This document shows, one piece after another, positions 51,166 through 62,455 of a stretch of 64,000 nt of DNA; within the stretch, counting starts at the first letter, position 1; each line of letters begins with the position of its first letter. This DNA is from Geomonas edaphica (GTDB lineage Bacteria > Desulfobacterota > Desulfuromonadia > Geobacterales > Geobacteraceae). The stretch is taken from contig NZ_SSYB01000001.1 of NCBI RefSeq assembly GCF_004917075.1, forward strand, positions 665,096 to 729,095, read 5' to 3'. The notes below the pieces were generated by a model that worked only from the letters and a program-made list of their open reading frames with translations, ran no database searches and was not told the DNA's origin. The position numbers and the translations under genes are program-made.

Positions 51166-52068
51166 TTAGGCGGCCTCAACCTCTACCGCTTTCTTTTCCC
51201 AGACCGCGACGATGGGGCTCGCCACGAAGATGGAAGAATAGGTGGCCACCACGACCCCCACGACCAGCGCGAAGGCGAAATCGTGGATCACCTCGCCGCC
51301 GAAGAGGTAGAGAGATACGGCGGCAAGGAAGGTGGTCACCGAGGTGATGATGGTACGGGAAAGGGTCTCGTTGATGCTGCGGTTGAAGATGGTAAGCATC
51401 GGGTCCTTGAGACTCTTGTGCATGTTCTCGCGGATACGGTCGAAGACGACGACGGTATCGGTGAGCGAGTAACCGGCGATGGTGAGCACCGCGGTGATGA
51501 AGAGGATGTTGACCTCGCGGTGCAGCACGTAGAAAACGGCGATCATGGCCAGGACGTCGTGCATGGTGGCGACGACCGCGCCCACGCCGAACTTGAAGTC
51601 GAAGCGCCAGGCGATGTAGATGATGATCCCGAGCATGGAGAGCGCCACGGCGACGAGGGTGTCCTGCTTGAGTTTCTCACCGATGGACGGGCCGATCTCG
51701 GTGGAGCTTTCAACGGTGAAGCTGTTGCCGGGGATGCCCGCTTTCAGCGCGTCGGAAACCGCGTCGGCGGACTTGCCGGTCGACTTGTGCATCTTGATGA
51801 GGATCTGGTTGCCGCCGGTTACTTCCTGCAGCTCCACTTCCTTGATGCCGGCCTTGCCGAGCGCGTCACGCACGGCCTGGCTGTTGGCAGGCTGGGCGAA
51901 CTTGATCTGCATCGAGGTGCCGCCGGAGAAATCGATCCCCATGTTGGCGGTCCCACGGGCGATGGCGATGATGCCGAGAATGCCGATGATGGCCATGATG
52001 CCGGAGGCGAGGAAGGAGAACTTCCTCATGCCGATGAAGTCTATGTTGGTCTTCTTGATCAGTTCCAT
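51166..52068 (-). CDS. secF: Protein translocase subunit SecF
   Basis: 300 residues. The first helix is followed by the conserved NMGIDFSGGTSMQIKF (about 36-51). The later membrane block has GAVVATMHDVLAMIAVF and GYSLTDTVVVFDRIREN, the Sec translocon signature, then NETLSRTIITSVTTFLA. SecF with SecD uses the proton-motive force to finish export through SecYEG. secD lies 14 bases upstream. Confidence 0.97.
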   Translation of the reverse strand: MELIKKTNIDFIGMRKFSFLASGIMAIIGILGIIAIARGTANMGIDFSGGTSMQIKFAQPANSQAVRDALGKAGIKEVELQEVTGGNQILIKMHKSTGKSADAVSDALKAGIPGNSFTVESSTEIGPSIGEKLKQDTLVAVALSMLGIIIYIAWRFDFKFGVGAVVATMHDVLAMIAVFYVLHREVNILFITAVLTIAGYSLTDTVVVFDRIRENMHKSLKDPMLTIFNRSINETLSRTIITSVTTFLAAVSLYLFGGEVIHDFAFALVVGVVVATYSSIFVASPIVAVWEKKAVEVEAA

Positions 52069-52082
52069 GTTCGTCCCCCTCC

Positions 52083-53681
52083 TTATATGCTGAGTCTCTT
52101 CACGTGGACGCGCTCCAGGAAGGCGTCAAAGATCACCTTGGTGGAAACAAGCGACGTGAACAGGTTGATGATGATACCGAGGCTCAGGGAGACGGCGAAA
52201 CCCTTGACCGGACCGGTGCCGAACTGGAACAGCACCGCCGCGGTGATGAGCGCGGTCACGTGCGAGTCCATGATGGTGAGAAACGCCTTGTCGTAGCCTG
52301 CGTCTAGGGCTGCGTGCGGCGTCTTGCCGAGCCTTAGCTCCTCCCTGATCCTCTCGAAGATGAGGACGTTGGAGTCGACCGACATACCGACCAGGAGAAC
52401 GATAGCAGCGATGCCCGGCAGGGTCAGGGTGGCGCCAAGGGCCGAGAGCGCGCCCATCAGGAAGAGGATGTTCAGCACCATCCCGAAGTTAGCCACCATG
52501 CCGGAGATCTTGTAGTACATCGCCATGAAGCTCACGACGAGAAGTACGCCGATGAGGCCTGCCATGAGACCCTTGTGGATCGAGTCGCGCCCGAGGGAAG
52601 GTCCGACGGTGATGTTCTGCAGGATCTTGACCGGTGCGGGGAGCGAACCGGCGCGCAGCACGATGGCGAGGTCGGCGGCGTCCTTCTCGGTAAAGGAGCC
52701 GGAGATCTGGGCGGAACCGCCGGAGATCCTCTCGCGGATCACCGGAGCGGAGTAGATGTTGCTGTCGAGCACGATGGCAAAGCGCTTGCCGACGTTGGCC
52801 GCAGTCACCTGGTCGAACAGACGTGCGCCCGTCGAGTTGAACTCGATGGCGACGTAAGGCTGGTTGTACTGGGAATCGATCCGAATCTGGGCGTCGGTCA
52901 GAAGCTCGCCGGTGATCATGGCCTTCTTCTTCACGACAAGCGGGGTCTCGCTGACCGCGCCGGTGGCGGGATCGGTTCTCTTCTCGTAGAGGAGCTCGTC
53001 GTCCTCGGGGACCGAGCTTGCGGTCGCGGTTGCCGCGTTCACGGACTCGTCGACCAGCTTGAACTCGAGACGGGCGGTCTTGCCGATCAGCTCGATGGCG
53101 CGCTTCGGATCCTTGATGCCCGGAAGCTGCACGACGATGTGGTTCAGCCCCTCACGCTGGATCACCGGCTCGGATACGCCGAACTGGTCAATCCTGTTGC
53201 GGATGGTCTCCAGGGCCTGCGCCACGGCGCGGTCCTTCCTGACCTGGGCTTCCTTCTCGTTGATGCGCAGCTGCATGTTGACGAAGCCACCCTCGTCGAA
53301 GACCGGAAGCGCTTCGAGGTCGGGGTACTTCTTCTTGACCATGGCCTGCACCTTGTCGGCGGAACCGCGGTCGTAAAGGGTGAGCTGCACCTTGTCGCCG
53401 CCAAGACGGGCCACCTTCTTGAAGCGGAGGTTCTGGGCGTTGAGAGAGTCCTCAAGGTCGGTTGCGATCAGCTCGAGGGAGCCTTCGACAGCCTTCTGGG
53501 TCTCTACCTCCATGACGAGGTGGGTACCCCCCTGCAGGTCAAGACCCAAGTGGATCTTGTCCTTCGGGAGCAGACCGCTCCACCACGTGGGGAGCGTGTC
53601 GACCAGCGTCGGCGTCAGGTAGACGCACGAGGCGATGATGAAAATAAGGATGAGAGAAATGCGCCAGGTATAACCCTTCAT
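52083..53681 (-). CDS. secD: Protein translocase subunit SecD
   Basis: 532 residues. The first helix and LGLDLQGGTHLVMEVE (about 44-59) open the periplasmic P1 region. GVSEPVIQREGLNHIVVQLP and GRDSIHKGLMAG follow, and the final helices carry TLPGIAAIVLLVGMSVDSN and VLIFERIREELR. It completes the SecDF export motor and sits between yajC and secF, the usual order. Confidence 0.97.
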   Translation of the reverse strand: MKGYTWRISLILIFIIASCVYLTPTLVDTLPTWWSGLLPKDKIHLGLDLQGGTHLVMEVETQKAVEGSLELIATDLEDSLNAQNLRFKKVARLGGDKVQLTLYDRGSADKVQAMVKKKYPDLEALPVFDEGGFVNMQLRINEKEAQVRKDRAVAQALETIRNRIDQFGVSEPVIQREGLNHIVVQLPGIKDPKRAIELIGKTARLEFKLVDESVNAATATASSVPEDDELLYEKRTDPATGAVSETPLVVKKKAMITGELLTDAQIRIDSQYNQPYVAIEFNSTGARLFDQVTAANVGKRFAIVLDSNIYSAPVIRERISGGSAQISGSFTEKDAADLAIVLRAGSLPAPVKILQNITVGPSLGRDSIHKGLMAGLIGVLLVVSFMAMYYKISGMVANFGMVLNILFLMGALSALGATLTLPGIAAIVLLVGMSVDSNVLIFERIREELRLGKTPHAALDAGYDKAFLTIMDSHVTALITAAVLFQFGTGPVKGFAVSLSLGIIINLFTSLVSTKVIFDAFLERVHVKRLSI

Positions 53682-53717
53682 GGGAAAAGCTCCTTTCGGA
53701 AAAATTGGATCAATGCA

Positions 53718-54041
53718 TTAGTCCTGCTTCACAGACGCAATATACCCCTTGTTGATCCTGACGTTGACGCCGGGAGCGATCTCGAGGGTCACCACCTGGT
53801 CGTCCAGTGCGGTCACCTTGCCGTGCATGCCGCCGGCAGTCACGATCTGATCGCCTTTCTTGAGCGCGTCCAAAAGCGCCCTGTGCTCCTTGGCCTTTTT
53901 CTGCTGCGGCCTGATGAGCAGGAAGTAGAAGATGGCGAACATGAATACCAGCGGGATCACCCCCTGGAACTGGGCCATCATACCTCCGCCCGCAGCGGCA
54001 CCCTGGGGGGGACCAGCCATCGCAAACGCCAAACCTAACAT
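53718..54041 (-). CDS. yajC: Preprotein translocase subunit YajC
   Basis: 107 residues. A single membrane helix (GVIPLVFMFAIFYFLLI, about 27-43) is followed by RPQQKKAKEH, the YajC signature, and a small C-terminal domain with GDQIVTAGGMHGKVTALDD. A Gly/Ala-rich stretch precedes the helix. YajC associates with SecDF, encoded directly downstream. Confidence 0.96.
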   Translation of the reverse strand: MLGLAFAMAGPPQGAAAGGGMMAQFQGVIPLVFMFAIFYFLLIRPQQKKAKEHRALLDALKKGDQIVTAGGMHGKVTALDDQVVTLEIAPGVNVRINKGYIASVKQD

Positions 54042-54073
54042 TAGTTACCTCCTGGATTGTTTTCTTGCTCTTT

Positions 54074-55210
<1,137 letters not shown>

Positions 55211-55242
55211 TCATTAAATTCTGTGAAACCGTCTTGGTTTTA

Positions 55243-55278
55243 AGTCCCCCTTTGCGAAGGGGGATTTAGGGGGATTTA
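55243..55278 (-). repeat. Dispersed G-run palindromic repeat, copy 5 (reversed, short)
   Basis: AGTCCCCCTTTGCGAAGGGG then GATTTAGGGGGATTT; short form without the conserved tail. It faces the next copy in inverted orientation, forming one large possible hairpin between queA and tgt. Confidence 0.75.
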
Positions 55279-55296
55279 GCCGGGGTTGGCAGAGGC

Positions 55297-55333
55297 AAAT
55301 CCCCCCCGCCCCCCCTTCGCAAAGGGGGGAGCC
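55297..55333 (+). repeat. Dispersed G-run palindromic repeat, copy 6
   Basis: AAATCCCCCCCG, CTTCGCAAAG, a G-run and AGCCC. It is the inverted partner of the copy at 55243. Confidence 0.75.
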
Positions 55334-55420
55334 CAGGCCCCACGTCTCTTTTTCCGTGCAAACGCCTGCGTCCGCGGTGTTACTCAACTTACGTGACGGG
55401 AGGGTTCGCCGCATCCCGCA

Positions 55421-56446
55421 TCAGGAGATGAACATCGCATCGCCGTAGCTGAAGAACCGGAAACGCCGCTTCACCGCCTCGCCGTAGGCGTGCAGCATGG
55501 TCTCCTTCCCGGCGAATGCGCACACTAACATAAATAGTGTCGACTTGGGGAGATGAAAATTCGTTATCAGCGCGTCGACCACGCGGAAGCGGTACCCGGG
55601 AAGGATGAAGATGTCCGCCTCGCGCTCCCCGGCGACGAGCTCCCCGGAGGCCGCGGCGTGCTCCAAAGCCCGCAGCGACGTGGTTCCAAGGGCAATTACC
55701 CTCCCCCCCGCCTCCTTGGTCCTGCGGATGGCGGCGGCGGTCTCCTCGGGGATCCGGTACCTCTCCCGGTGCATGGTGTGCTCCGAGAGTTCCTCCACCC
55801 GCACCGGCATGAAGGTCCCAAGCCCCACGTGCAGGGTGACCGGCGCGATCTGAACGCCCCGGCTCCGGATCTCGTCCAGAAGCTCCGGGGTAAAGTGCAG
55901 CCCGGCGGTCGGGGCGGCGACGGCCCCCTTCTCGCGGGCGAACACGGTCTGGTAACGCTCCAGATCCTCCCCTTCGGGCTGCCGCTTGATGTAAGGGGGA
56001 AGCGGCATGCTCCCGACCCCCTCCACCCAGCCCATGAAGTCGGCTGCCCCCTCGAAAAGGACCTGCCACTCCCCGTCCTCGCGTGACACCACGGTTGCGG
56101 TGACGCCGCCGGGAAGGAGGATGCGGGTCCCCTCGCCGGGGGAGCGGGAGGCCTTGATGAGGCAGCTCCAGATCTCGTCCGCGCCAGGGAGGCGGCGCAC
56201 CAGGAAAACCTCTACCGCGCCGCCAGTCTCCTTCTGCCCTTTGAGCCGTGCCGGGATCACGCGGGTGTCGTTCAAAATCAGCAGGTCGCCTGCCCGGAAC
56301 TCTCCGGCGATGGCGGCGATGGTGGTCTCGGCAACCGCCCCGCTTGCGCGGTCCACGGTCAAAAGCCTCGAGGCGTCCCTGCGGCTCGCCGGGTGCTGCG
56401 CGATCAGCTCCGGCGGGAGTTCGTAGTCGAAATCGGAAAGGCGCAT
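55421..56446 (-). CDS. queA: S-adenosylmethionine:tRNA ribosyltransferase-isomerase
   Basis: 341 residues from the ATG at 56446, which lies right behind the stop of the SpoIID-like gene (TAACATG). Start [18 protein letters not shown] is characteristic; [20 protein letters not shown], the sugar-binding [14 protein letters not shown] and [13 protein letters not shown] follow. It adds an epoxycyclopentane from SAM to preQ1-tRNA, following Tgt encoded downstream. Confidence 0.96.
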   Translation of the reverse strand: MRLSDFDYELPPELIAQHPASRRDASRLLTVDRASGAVAETTIAAIAGEFRAGDLLILNDTRVIPARLKGQKETGGAVEVFLVRRLPGADEIWSCLIKASRSPGEGTRILLPGGVTATVVSREDGEWQVLFEGAADFMGWVEGVGSMPLPPYIKRQPEGEDLERYQTVFAREKGAVAAPTAGLHFTPELLDEIRSRGVQIAPVTLHVGLGTFMPVRVEELSEHTMHRERYRIPEETAAAIRRTKEAGGRVIALGTTSLRALEHAAASGELVAGEREADIFILPGYRFRVVDALITNFHLPKSTLFMLVCAFAGKETMLHAYGEAVKRRFRFFSYGDAMFIS

Positions 56447-56447
56447 G

Positions 56448-57557
56448 TTATCGACCGTACCCCTCGGCAAGCTTCACCCCGGGGTAGTAATAGGTCAGGA
56501 TCTCCCGGTAGGCGAATCCCTCGTTGGCGCGCCCCTTGGCGCCCCACTGGCAAAGGCCGACCCCGTGCCCGGAGCCGGTGCCGATCACCTGGAGGCCGTC
56601 ACCTTTCATGCGCAGCTCGAAGTTGGTGCTCTTAACGACGCCGTAGCCTAGCGCCTTTCTGAAGGCGACGCCCGGAACGGTGACCGACCCGCGGGCAGAC
56701 TCGGCAACCACGTCCTGCACCCTGCCGCTTTGGTTGCGCCCCCGCACGCGGAGCTCTTTGAGCCCGGAGACCGGGTACCCGGCCGAACGGAGCGCGCTCT
56801 CCACCTTGCGCATGGTGAGGTTCACATCCCACTTGATGGGGTTGGACTCGCTGCAGTAGCGGCAGGGGACGCCCTGGAGGTACGGGATGGAGAGCCCCCA
56901 GACGTTACGGGAGGACTCGGTGTGCCCGGCGCAGTTGGAATGGTAGAAGGCCTGGATGATCTTGCCGTCGTAGGTAAGGACCTGGCCGGCGGTCTCGCGC
57001 ACCCCGTAGGCGGCGCGGCCATCCTCGGCGTCGGCGCCGTCGTAGACCTGGTCCATCACGCTCGACTCGAGCTGGTACGCGGCGCCCCGGCGTGCCTGGA
57101 TCTGGTACATGGCGTAGGAACGTGCGATGACCGCCTGCGCCTTGATCGCCTCGATGGGCCAGGCGGAGCTGATCTCGCAGTTGATGAGACCGATAAGGTA
57201 TTCCTCGAGCGGCAGCTCGTTCACGACGAGGAGCCCCTTGTCTCCCGGGGTGACCTCGATGAGGGCACGGTACCCTTTGCCATTCACGGTGACGCGGGAA
57301 AAAGCCGAGGCGACCAGCCGGTTCACGGTCCTACCGTTCACGGTTACCGCACTTCCCGACCTCTTCACCTCGAGAGGCATCTCGACACGGAGCGGCTCGC
57401 CGCTGCCGTCGGTAAGGAGCACGCCGTCGCCGTCGATGCGGACCGTTTCCGCCCCTCTCAAGAGGGCGACCCGAACCATCTCGGGTCTCGTCGCGGCGGC
57501 ACTCGCTCCGGCGGCGAGGCAGATGACAACTATGATCAACGTCCTGAAGAAACTCAT
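56448..57557 (-). CDS. SpoIID/LytB-domain protein (probable peptidoglycan lytic enzyme)
   Basis: 369 residues from the ATG at 57557. A signal peptide ([19 protein letters not shown]) is followed by a beta-rich region and the SpoIID domain (about 105-365). It shows [52 protein letters not shown] and [16 protein letters not shown]. The Glu in LEEYL and the Ser-His set match SpoIID-type glycan strand cleavage. In a non-sporulating genus it likely acts in cell division or envelope turnover. It begins the long minus-strand unit ahead of queA. Confidence 0.88.
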   Translation of the reverse strand: MSFFRTLIIVVICLAAGASAAATRPEMVRVALLRGAETVRIDGDGVLLTDGSGEPLRVEMPLEVKRSGSAVTVNGRTVNRLVASAFSRVTVNGKGYRALIEVTPGDKGLLVVNELPLEEYLIGLINCEISSAWPIEAIKAQAVIARSYAMYQIQARRGAAYQLESSVMDQVYDGADAEDGRAAYGVRETAGQVLTYDGKIIQAFYHSNCAGHTESSRNVWGLSIPYLQGVPCRYCSESNPIKWDVNLTMRKVESALRSAGYPVSGLKELRVRGRNQSGRVQDVVAESARGSVTVPGVAFRKALGYGVVKSTNFELRMKGDGLQVIGTGSGHGVGLCQWGAKGRANEGFAYREILTYYYPGVKLAEGYGR

Positions 57558-57673
57558 CAATTCCGTTTACACATGGGTATGGCGCGAGCCTGAAAAGCCC
57601 TAGATATAAACCATGGAACAGCCGACAAAGTCAATAATTTTGTCGTTCTAATGCTTGGCCACAGCGGGCGGAA

Positions 57674-57690
57674 TTGGCAAGCGTTTTGCT
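57674..57690 (+). promoter_or_regulatory. Sigma-54-type promoter upstream of the HD-GYP gene
   Basis: TTGGCAAGCGTTTTGCT keeps GG (57676-57677) and GC (57688-57689) exactly 10 bases apart, and matches TGGCA and TTGCT of the consensus. Predicted start near 57701, leaving a leader of about 205 bases. Apart from a CGACAAA/TTTGTCG hairpin at about 57623-57645, the 348-base gap shows no gene. Confidence 0.6.
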
Positions 57691-57905
57691 GTCATTCTCA
57701 TTAATTCTTCGACGACACCGTTGCGCCTGGGAGGGGTCCCCTCACCCATCGCGCGCTAAAGTGCCGAACTCTATCGGTTTGGAGCCGCCGACGCGGCGCC
57801 GCCGGCACCAAATAAACTGTTGCCAGAACTTGAAAAAAAGGCTATATCGCTGAGTGGCTTAGCGCTATTGCGTGATTTGCCGCACACCTATAAGTACGGA
57901 ACCGT

Positions 57906-60014
57906 ATGTGCAACTCCCTTAAAATCAAGATACTGACCCTGGTCACTGTCATACTGGTGGTCATTATCTCTACGGTGGCCTATCAGAACTACCGGCAGCA
58001 GAAGGAAATGCTGCACGAGATTGCGAACCGCAACACCTCGGTACTCATAGAGACGATAAAGAGTTCCGTTGCCAACGCCATGCTCTCCGGCCGTTCCGAC
58101 GAGGTCGCCGCCATCTTCGCACGGATCAAGTCACGCGAGTTCGTGAACTCCATCCGGATCGTCGACGAGTCGGGGAAGATCCTCAACTCCGCTGACCGCG
58201 AGGAGATCGGCACGACACTCCCCGAGCTCGGACGGCAGCAACTGCCGACCAGGAACCTCACCGTACTCCCCGAAGATGGGGTCTTCCTCTCCTACGCGCG
58301 CATCTTCAACGCCCCCCAGTGTTATAAATGTCACCCGGCAAGCAAGGAGACGCTCGGTCTTCTCGAGATCAAGCTCTCGCTCGGCTACATGAACGGGTTC
58401 ATCACCCGGGAGCGCAACATAGCCGTGGTCTCAGCGATCATGCTCGTCCTTCTCACCGTGGCGACCATATTCGTATTCCTCGTCATCTACGTGGAGCGCC
58501 CGATACGCAAGCTGGTCCGTTCCATGGAGAAGGTGGAACAGGGTGAGTTCGACCAGGAGATCAGCCTCACCTCGAGCCACGAGATGTACACCCTCGGCAA
58601 CAGCTTCAACCACATGGTCGGCACCATGGCGAACCTCATGGAGGCGACGGTCAGCCATGAGAGGGAGCTTGCCCGCGCCCAGGAGAAGCTGGAACACCAC
58701 CGAGAGACGCACCAGATGAACGGCAGGCTAGAGGAACAGATCCGCGAGATTGAAAACCTGAACGTCACCCTCGAGGAGCGCATAGAGGAGATCGAGGAGG
58801 CGAACTACAAGATCGCCGACCTCGCCGGGGAGCTGGAGGATAAAAACACCAACCTCGAGAAGGCGGTCGCCAAGCTCTCCACCCTGAACCGCCTAGGTCT
58901 CGCCATCAATTCCACTATCGAGGTCGAGGACCTCTACCAGCTCGTGGTGAAGACCACCATGGACACGCTTCAGGCCCAGGTCGGCTACATCGTGCTGTAC
59001 GACGCCGAGCGCGGTGAACTGCGCATCACCAACCTGATCGGTTACCGCGACCCGAACTCGCAATACCTGCGCGTCCCGATGAAACCCTCCAGCGTTTCCA
59101 GCTGGGTGATCCAGAATAGCAAGCCGCTGCTCATCACCGACATCGCCCTGACGCCGGAGTTCGACCGGGTGAGCCCGCTCGGGTTCGAGAGAAAGACCCT
59201 GATCTGTGCGCCGCTCATGGTGAAGGACGAGATCATCGGCACCCTCACCGTGGTCAACAAGCTGAACAACACGGTCTACAACCACGAGGAACTGGAGCTT
59301 CTCTCCACCATCGCAGCCCAGGCCTCCATCGCCATGAAGAACGCGATGCTCTACGACGAGCAGCAAAAGACCTATCTGAACACGATCCAGGCGCTCGTCT
59401 CCGCCATCGAGGCTTCCGACAGCTACACCCGGGGGCACTCCGAGCGCGTCACCCGCTTCTCCCTTGCCCTCGCCCGCAAGCTCGAGCTCCCGGCCAATCG
59501 CCTGAAAGTCATCGAGCGCGCCGCCATCCTGCACGACATCGGCAAGATCGGCATCGACCTCTCGCTTTTGCACAAGGAGGATGCCCTCACCAGCGAGGAC
59601 GTCGCCGAGCTGCAGCAGCACCCGAGCATAGGGATGAAGATCCTGGAGCCGATCGAGTTCCTGCACGACGTCCGCCTTTGCATCGGACAGCACCACGAGC
59701 GCTACGACGGCAAAGGGTACCCAAACAGCCTCACCGGGCAGGAGCTGCTCCTGGAGTCCAGAATCCTCGCCATCGCCGACAGCTTCGACGCCATGACCTC
59801 GGACCGCCCCTACCGCAAGGCGCTGAAGCTCGAGGTAGCCATACAGGAGCTCGCCGAAAATGCCGGAACCCAGTTCGACCCCGAGCTCGTGCCCATCTTC
59901 ATCAAGCTGTTGAAAACGCCGAATTTCCTGCCGCAACGCGAGGAATACCTCGGTCTGCACGTGGTGTCGGCCTCGCAGAAACCAGGTAAGCCGCACTCCT
60001 GTATTGCCCAGTAA
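57906..60014 (+). CDS. Heme-sensor HD-GYP phosphodiesterase
   Basis: 702 residues from the ATG at 57906. Two membrane helices (about 7-25 and 172-195) enclose a periplasmic domain with one c-type heme motif, CYKCH (about 139-143). HAMP (about 195-250), a long coiled coil, GAF (about 330-485) and HD-GYP (about 495-680) follow. The catalytic set is complete: AAILHDIGKIGID, QQHPSIGMKIL and HHERYDGKGYP. It should hydrolyse cyclic di-GMP in response to redox or ligand state outside the membrane. A sigma-54-like promoter lies 215 bases upstream. Confidence 0.93.
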   Translation: MCNSLKIKILTLVTVILVVIISTVAYQNYRQQKEMLHEIANRNTSVLIETIKSSVANAMLSGRSDEVAAIFARIKSREFVNSIRIVDESGKILNSADREEIGTTLPELGRQQLPTRNLTVLPEDGVFLSYARIFNAPQCYKCHPASKETLGLLEIKLSLGYMNGFITRERNIAVVSAIMLVLLTVATIFVFLVIYVERPIRKLVRSMEKVEQGEFDQEISLTSSHEMYTLGNSFNHMVGTMANLMEATVSHERELARAQEKLEHHRETHQMNGRLEEQIREIENLNVTLEERIEEIEEANYKIADLAGELEDKNTNLEKAVAKLSTLNRLGLAINSTIEVEDLYQLVVKTTMDTLQAQVGYIVLYDAERGELRITNLIGYRDPNSQYLRVPMKPSSVSSWVIQNSKPLLITDIALTPEFDRVSPLGFERKTLICAPLMVKDEIIGTLTVVNKLNNTVYNHEELELLSTIAAQASIAMKNAMLYDEQQKTYLNTIQALVSAIEASDSYTRGHSERVTRFSLALARKLELPANRLKVIERAAILHDIGKIGIDLSLLHKEDALTSEDVAELQQHPSIGMKILEPIEFLHDVRLCIGQHHERYDGKGYPNSLTGQELLLESRILAIADSFDAMTSDRPYRKALKLEVAIQELAENAGTQFDPELVPIFIKLLKTPNFLPQREEYLGLHVVSASQKPGKPHSCIAQ

Positions 60015-60104
60015 TCCGAATAATGGTATAAGGTAAACTTTTGCAGCGCGGCCCGCAGAGCCGGTTCGCGCCATTTTTGTACCCAAAGGTAATCGGAGAG
60101 CCTC

Positions 60105-61063
<959 letters not shown>

Positions 61064-61067
<4 letters not shown>

Positions 61068-62050
61068 CCCCCATACTGACCGCCGAAAATCTGGTGAAAG
61101 AGTTCCCGGTGCGCGGAGGGATGTTCGCCCCGAAGAGGACCTTGACCGCCGTCGCAGGTGTGGACCTGGAACTCTACCCGGGCGAAACCCTGGGTCTTGC
61201 CGGCGAGTCCGGCTGTGGCAAATCGACCATGGCGCGACTCTTGACCGGGCTCACCGCACCCACCTCGGGGAACATCCGCTACCAGGGACGCGAGCTCGCC
61301 GCCATGTCGAAGGAGGAGCGCACCCGGTTCCGCAGCGAGGTGCAGATGGTCTTCCAGGACCCCTTCTCCTCGCTGAACCCGCGCATGCGAGTAGCCGAGA
61401 TCGTCGGGGAGCCGCTCGCGATCCACGGCATCGGCAACGCCTCGGAGCGGCGCGAACGGGTGGCGGAGCTCATGCAGCGTGTGGGGCTTTCTCCCGAGCA
61501 GATGATGCGCTTTCCCCACGAGTTTTCCGGCGGGCAGCGCCAGAGGATCGGGATCGCCCGCGCCCTCGCCGTCGCACCAAAACTCGTGATCGCGGACGAA
61601 CCGGTTTCTGCACTCGACCTCTCGATCCAGGCGCAGATCATCAACCTGCTCCAGGAGGTGAAAAAGGACCTCGGGCTCTCCTTCCTCTTCATCACCCACG
61701 ACCTCTCGGTGCTGAGACACATGAGCGACCGGGTGGCGGTGATGTACCTCGGGAGGATCGTAGAGACCGGAAGCCGCGACGCGGTGCTCTCGCGTCCCCT
61801 GCACCCTTATACCGAGACGTTGCTCTCCGCTATCCCGAGCATCGATCCGAACAGGCGCAGAAAGCACGTGATCGCCAAGGGGGAGCTTCCCTCTCCGGTG
61901 TCGCCCCCGAGCGGCTGCCCATTCCACCCGCGCTGCCCGTACGCACGCGAGGTGTGCAGCCAGAAGCGCCCTGAACTCGTGGAGAAGGTGCAGGGACAAA
62001 AAGCCGCCTGTCATTTCTCTGAGGAAATCTACCTAGGCGGCAGCAAGTAA
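61064..62050 (+). CDS. Oligopeptide/dipeptide ABC transporter ATP-binding protein (DppF-like)
   Basis: 328 residues from GTG at 61064, overlapping the DppD-like stop (GTGA). Walker [10 protein letters not shown] (about 46-54), signature [17 protein letters not shown], Walker [17 protein letters not shown] and the terminal [14 protein letters not shown] cluster motif. It completes the ATPase pair. An ArsR-type regulator follows 62 bases later. The frame is open further upstream inside the previous gene, without motifs. Confidence 0.91.
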
Positions 62051-62112
62051 TTCGTTGACAAGTCCAATTAGCATATATAGATTGTTTTCTAGCACAGACG
62101 GAGGATACCAAC

Positions 62113-62397
62113 TTGGCATTTGACAAGACGAAGGATTACGGGAAAGAAGCGGAAATGCTGAAGGTGCTCGGGCACCCGATCCGCCTGAAGATAGTTGCGG
62201 GGCTTTGCGCCCAGGAATGCAACGTGAAGCACATTTGGGAGTGCCTCGCATTGCCGCAGGCGACCGTGTCGCAGCACCTGGCGCTTTTGAAGAACAAGGG
62301 GATCATCGAGGGGACCCGCGACGGGGTCGAGGTGCACTACGCTGTGGTGAGCCCGTTCGTGCGCAGGCTGATCGAGATCCTGCACGCCGAACCGTAA
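62113..62397 (+). CDS. ArsR-family transcriptional regulator
   Basis: 94 residues from TTG at 62113, with GGAGG nine bases upstream. A winged helix-turn-helix shows EMLKVLGHPIRLKIVAGL and LPQATVSQHLALLKNKGIIE, typical of ArsR/SmtB. Cysteines in GLCAQECNVKHIWEC could form a metal- or redox-sensing site, though not the classical CVC. It may control the preceding ABC genes or others; no operator is identified. Confidence 0.88.
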   Translation: MAFDKTKDYGKEAEMLKVLGHPIRLKIVAGLCAQECNVKHIWECLALPQATVSQHLALLKNKGIIEGTRDGVEVHYAVVSPFVRRLIEILHAEP

Positions 62398-62427
62398 AAG
62401 AAGCATCCAGGCGGCAACAGGCTTTTG

Positions 62428-62455
62428 CGCCGCACCCTCTTCGGGGTGCGGCCTT
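62428..62455. terminator. Hairpin between the ArsR gene and pmbA
   Basis: GCCGCACCC and GGGTGCGGC pair across a short TCTTCG loop. There is only a short T-run (CTT), so termination for the converging genes is plausible but unproven. Confidence 0.5.
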
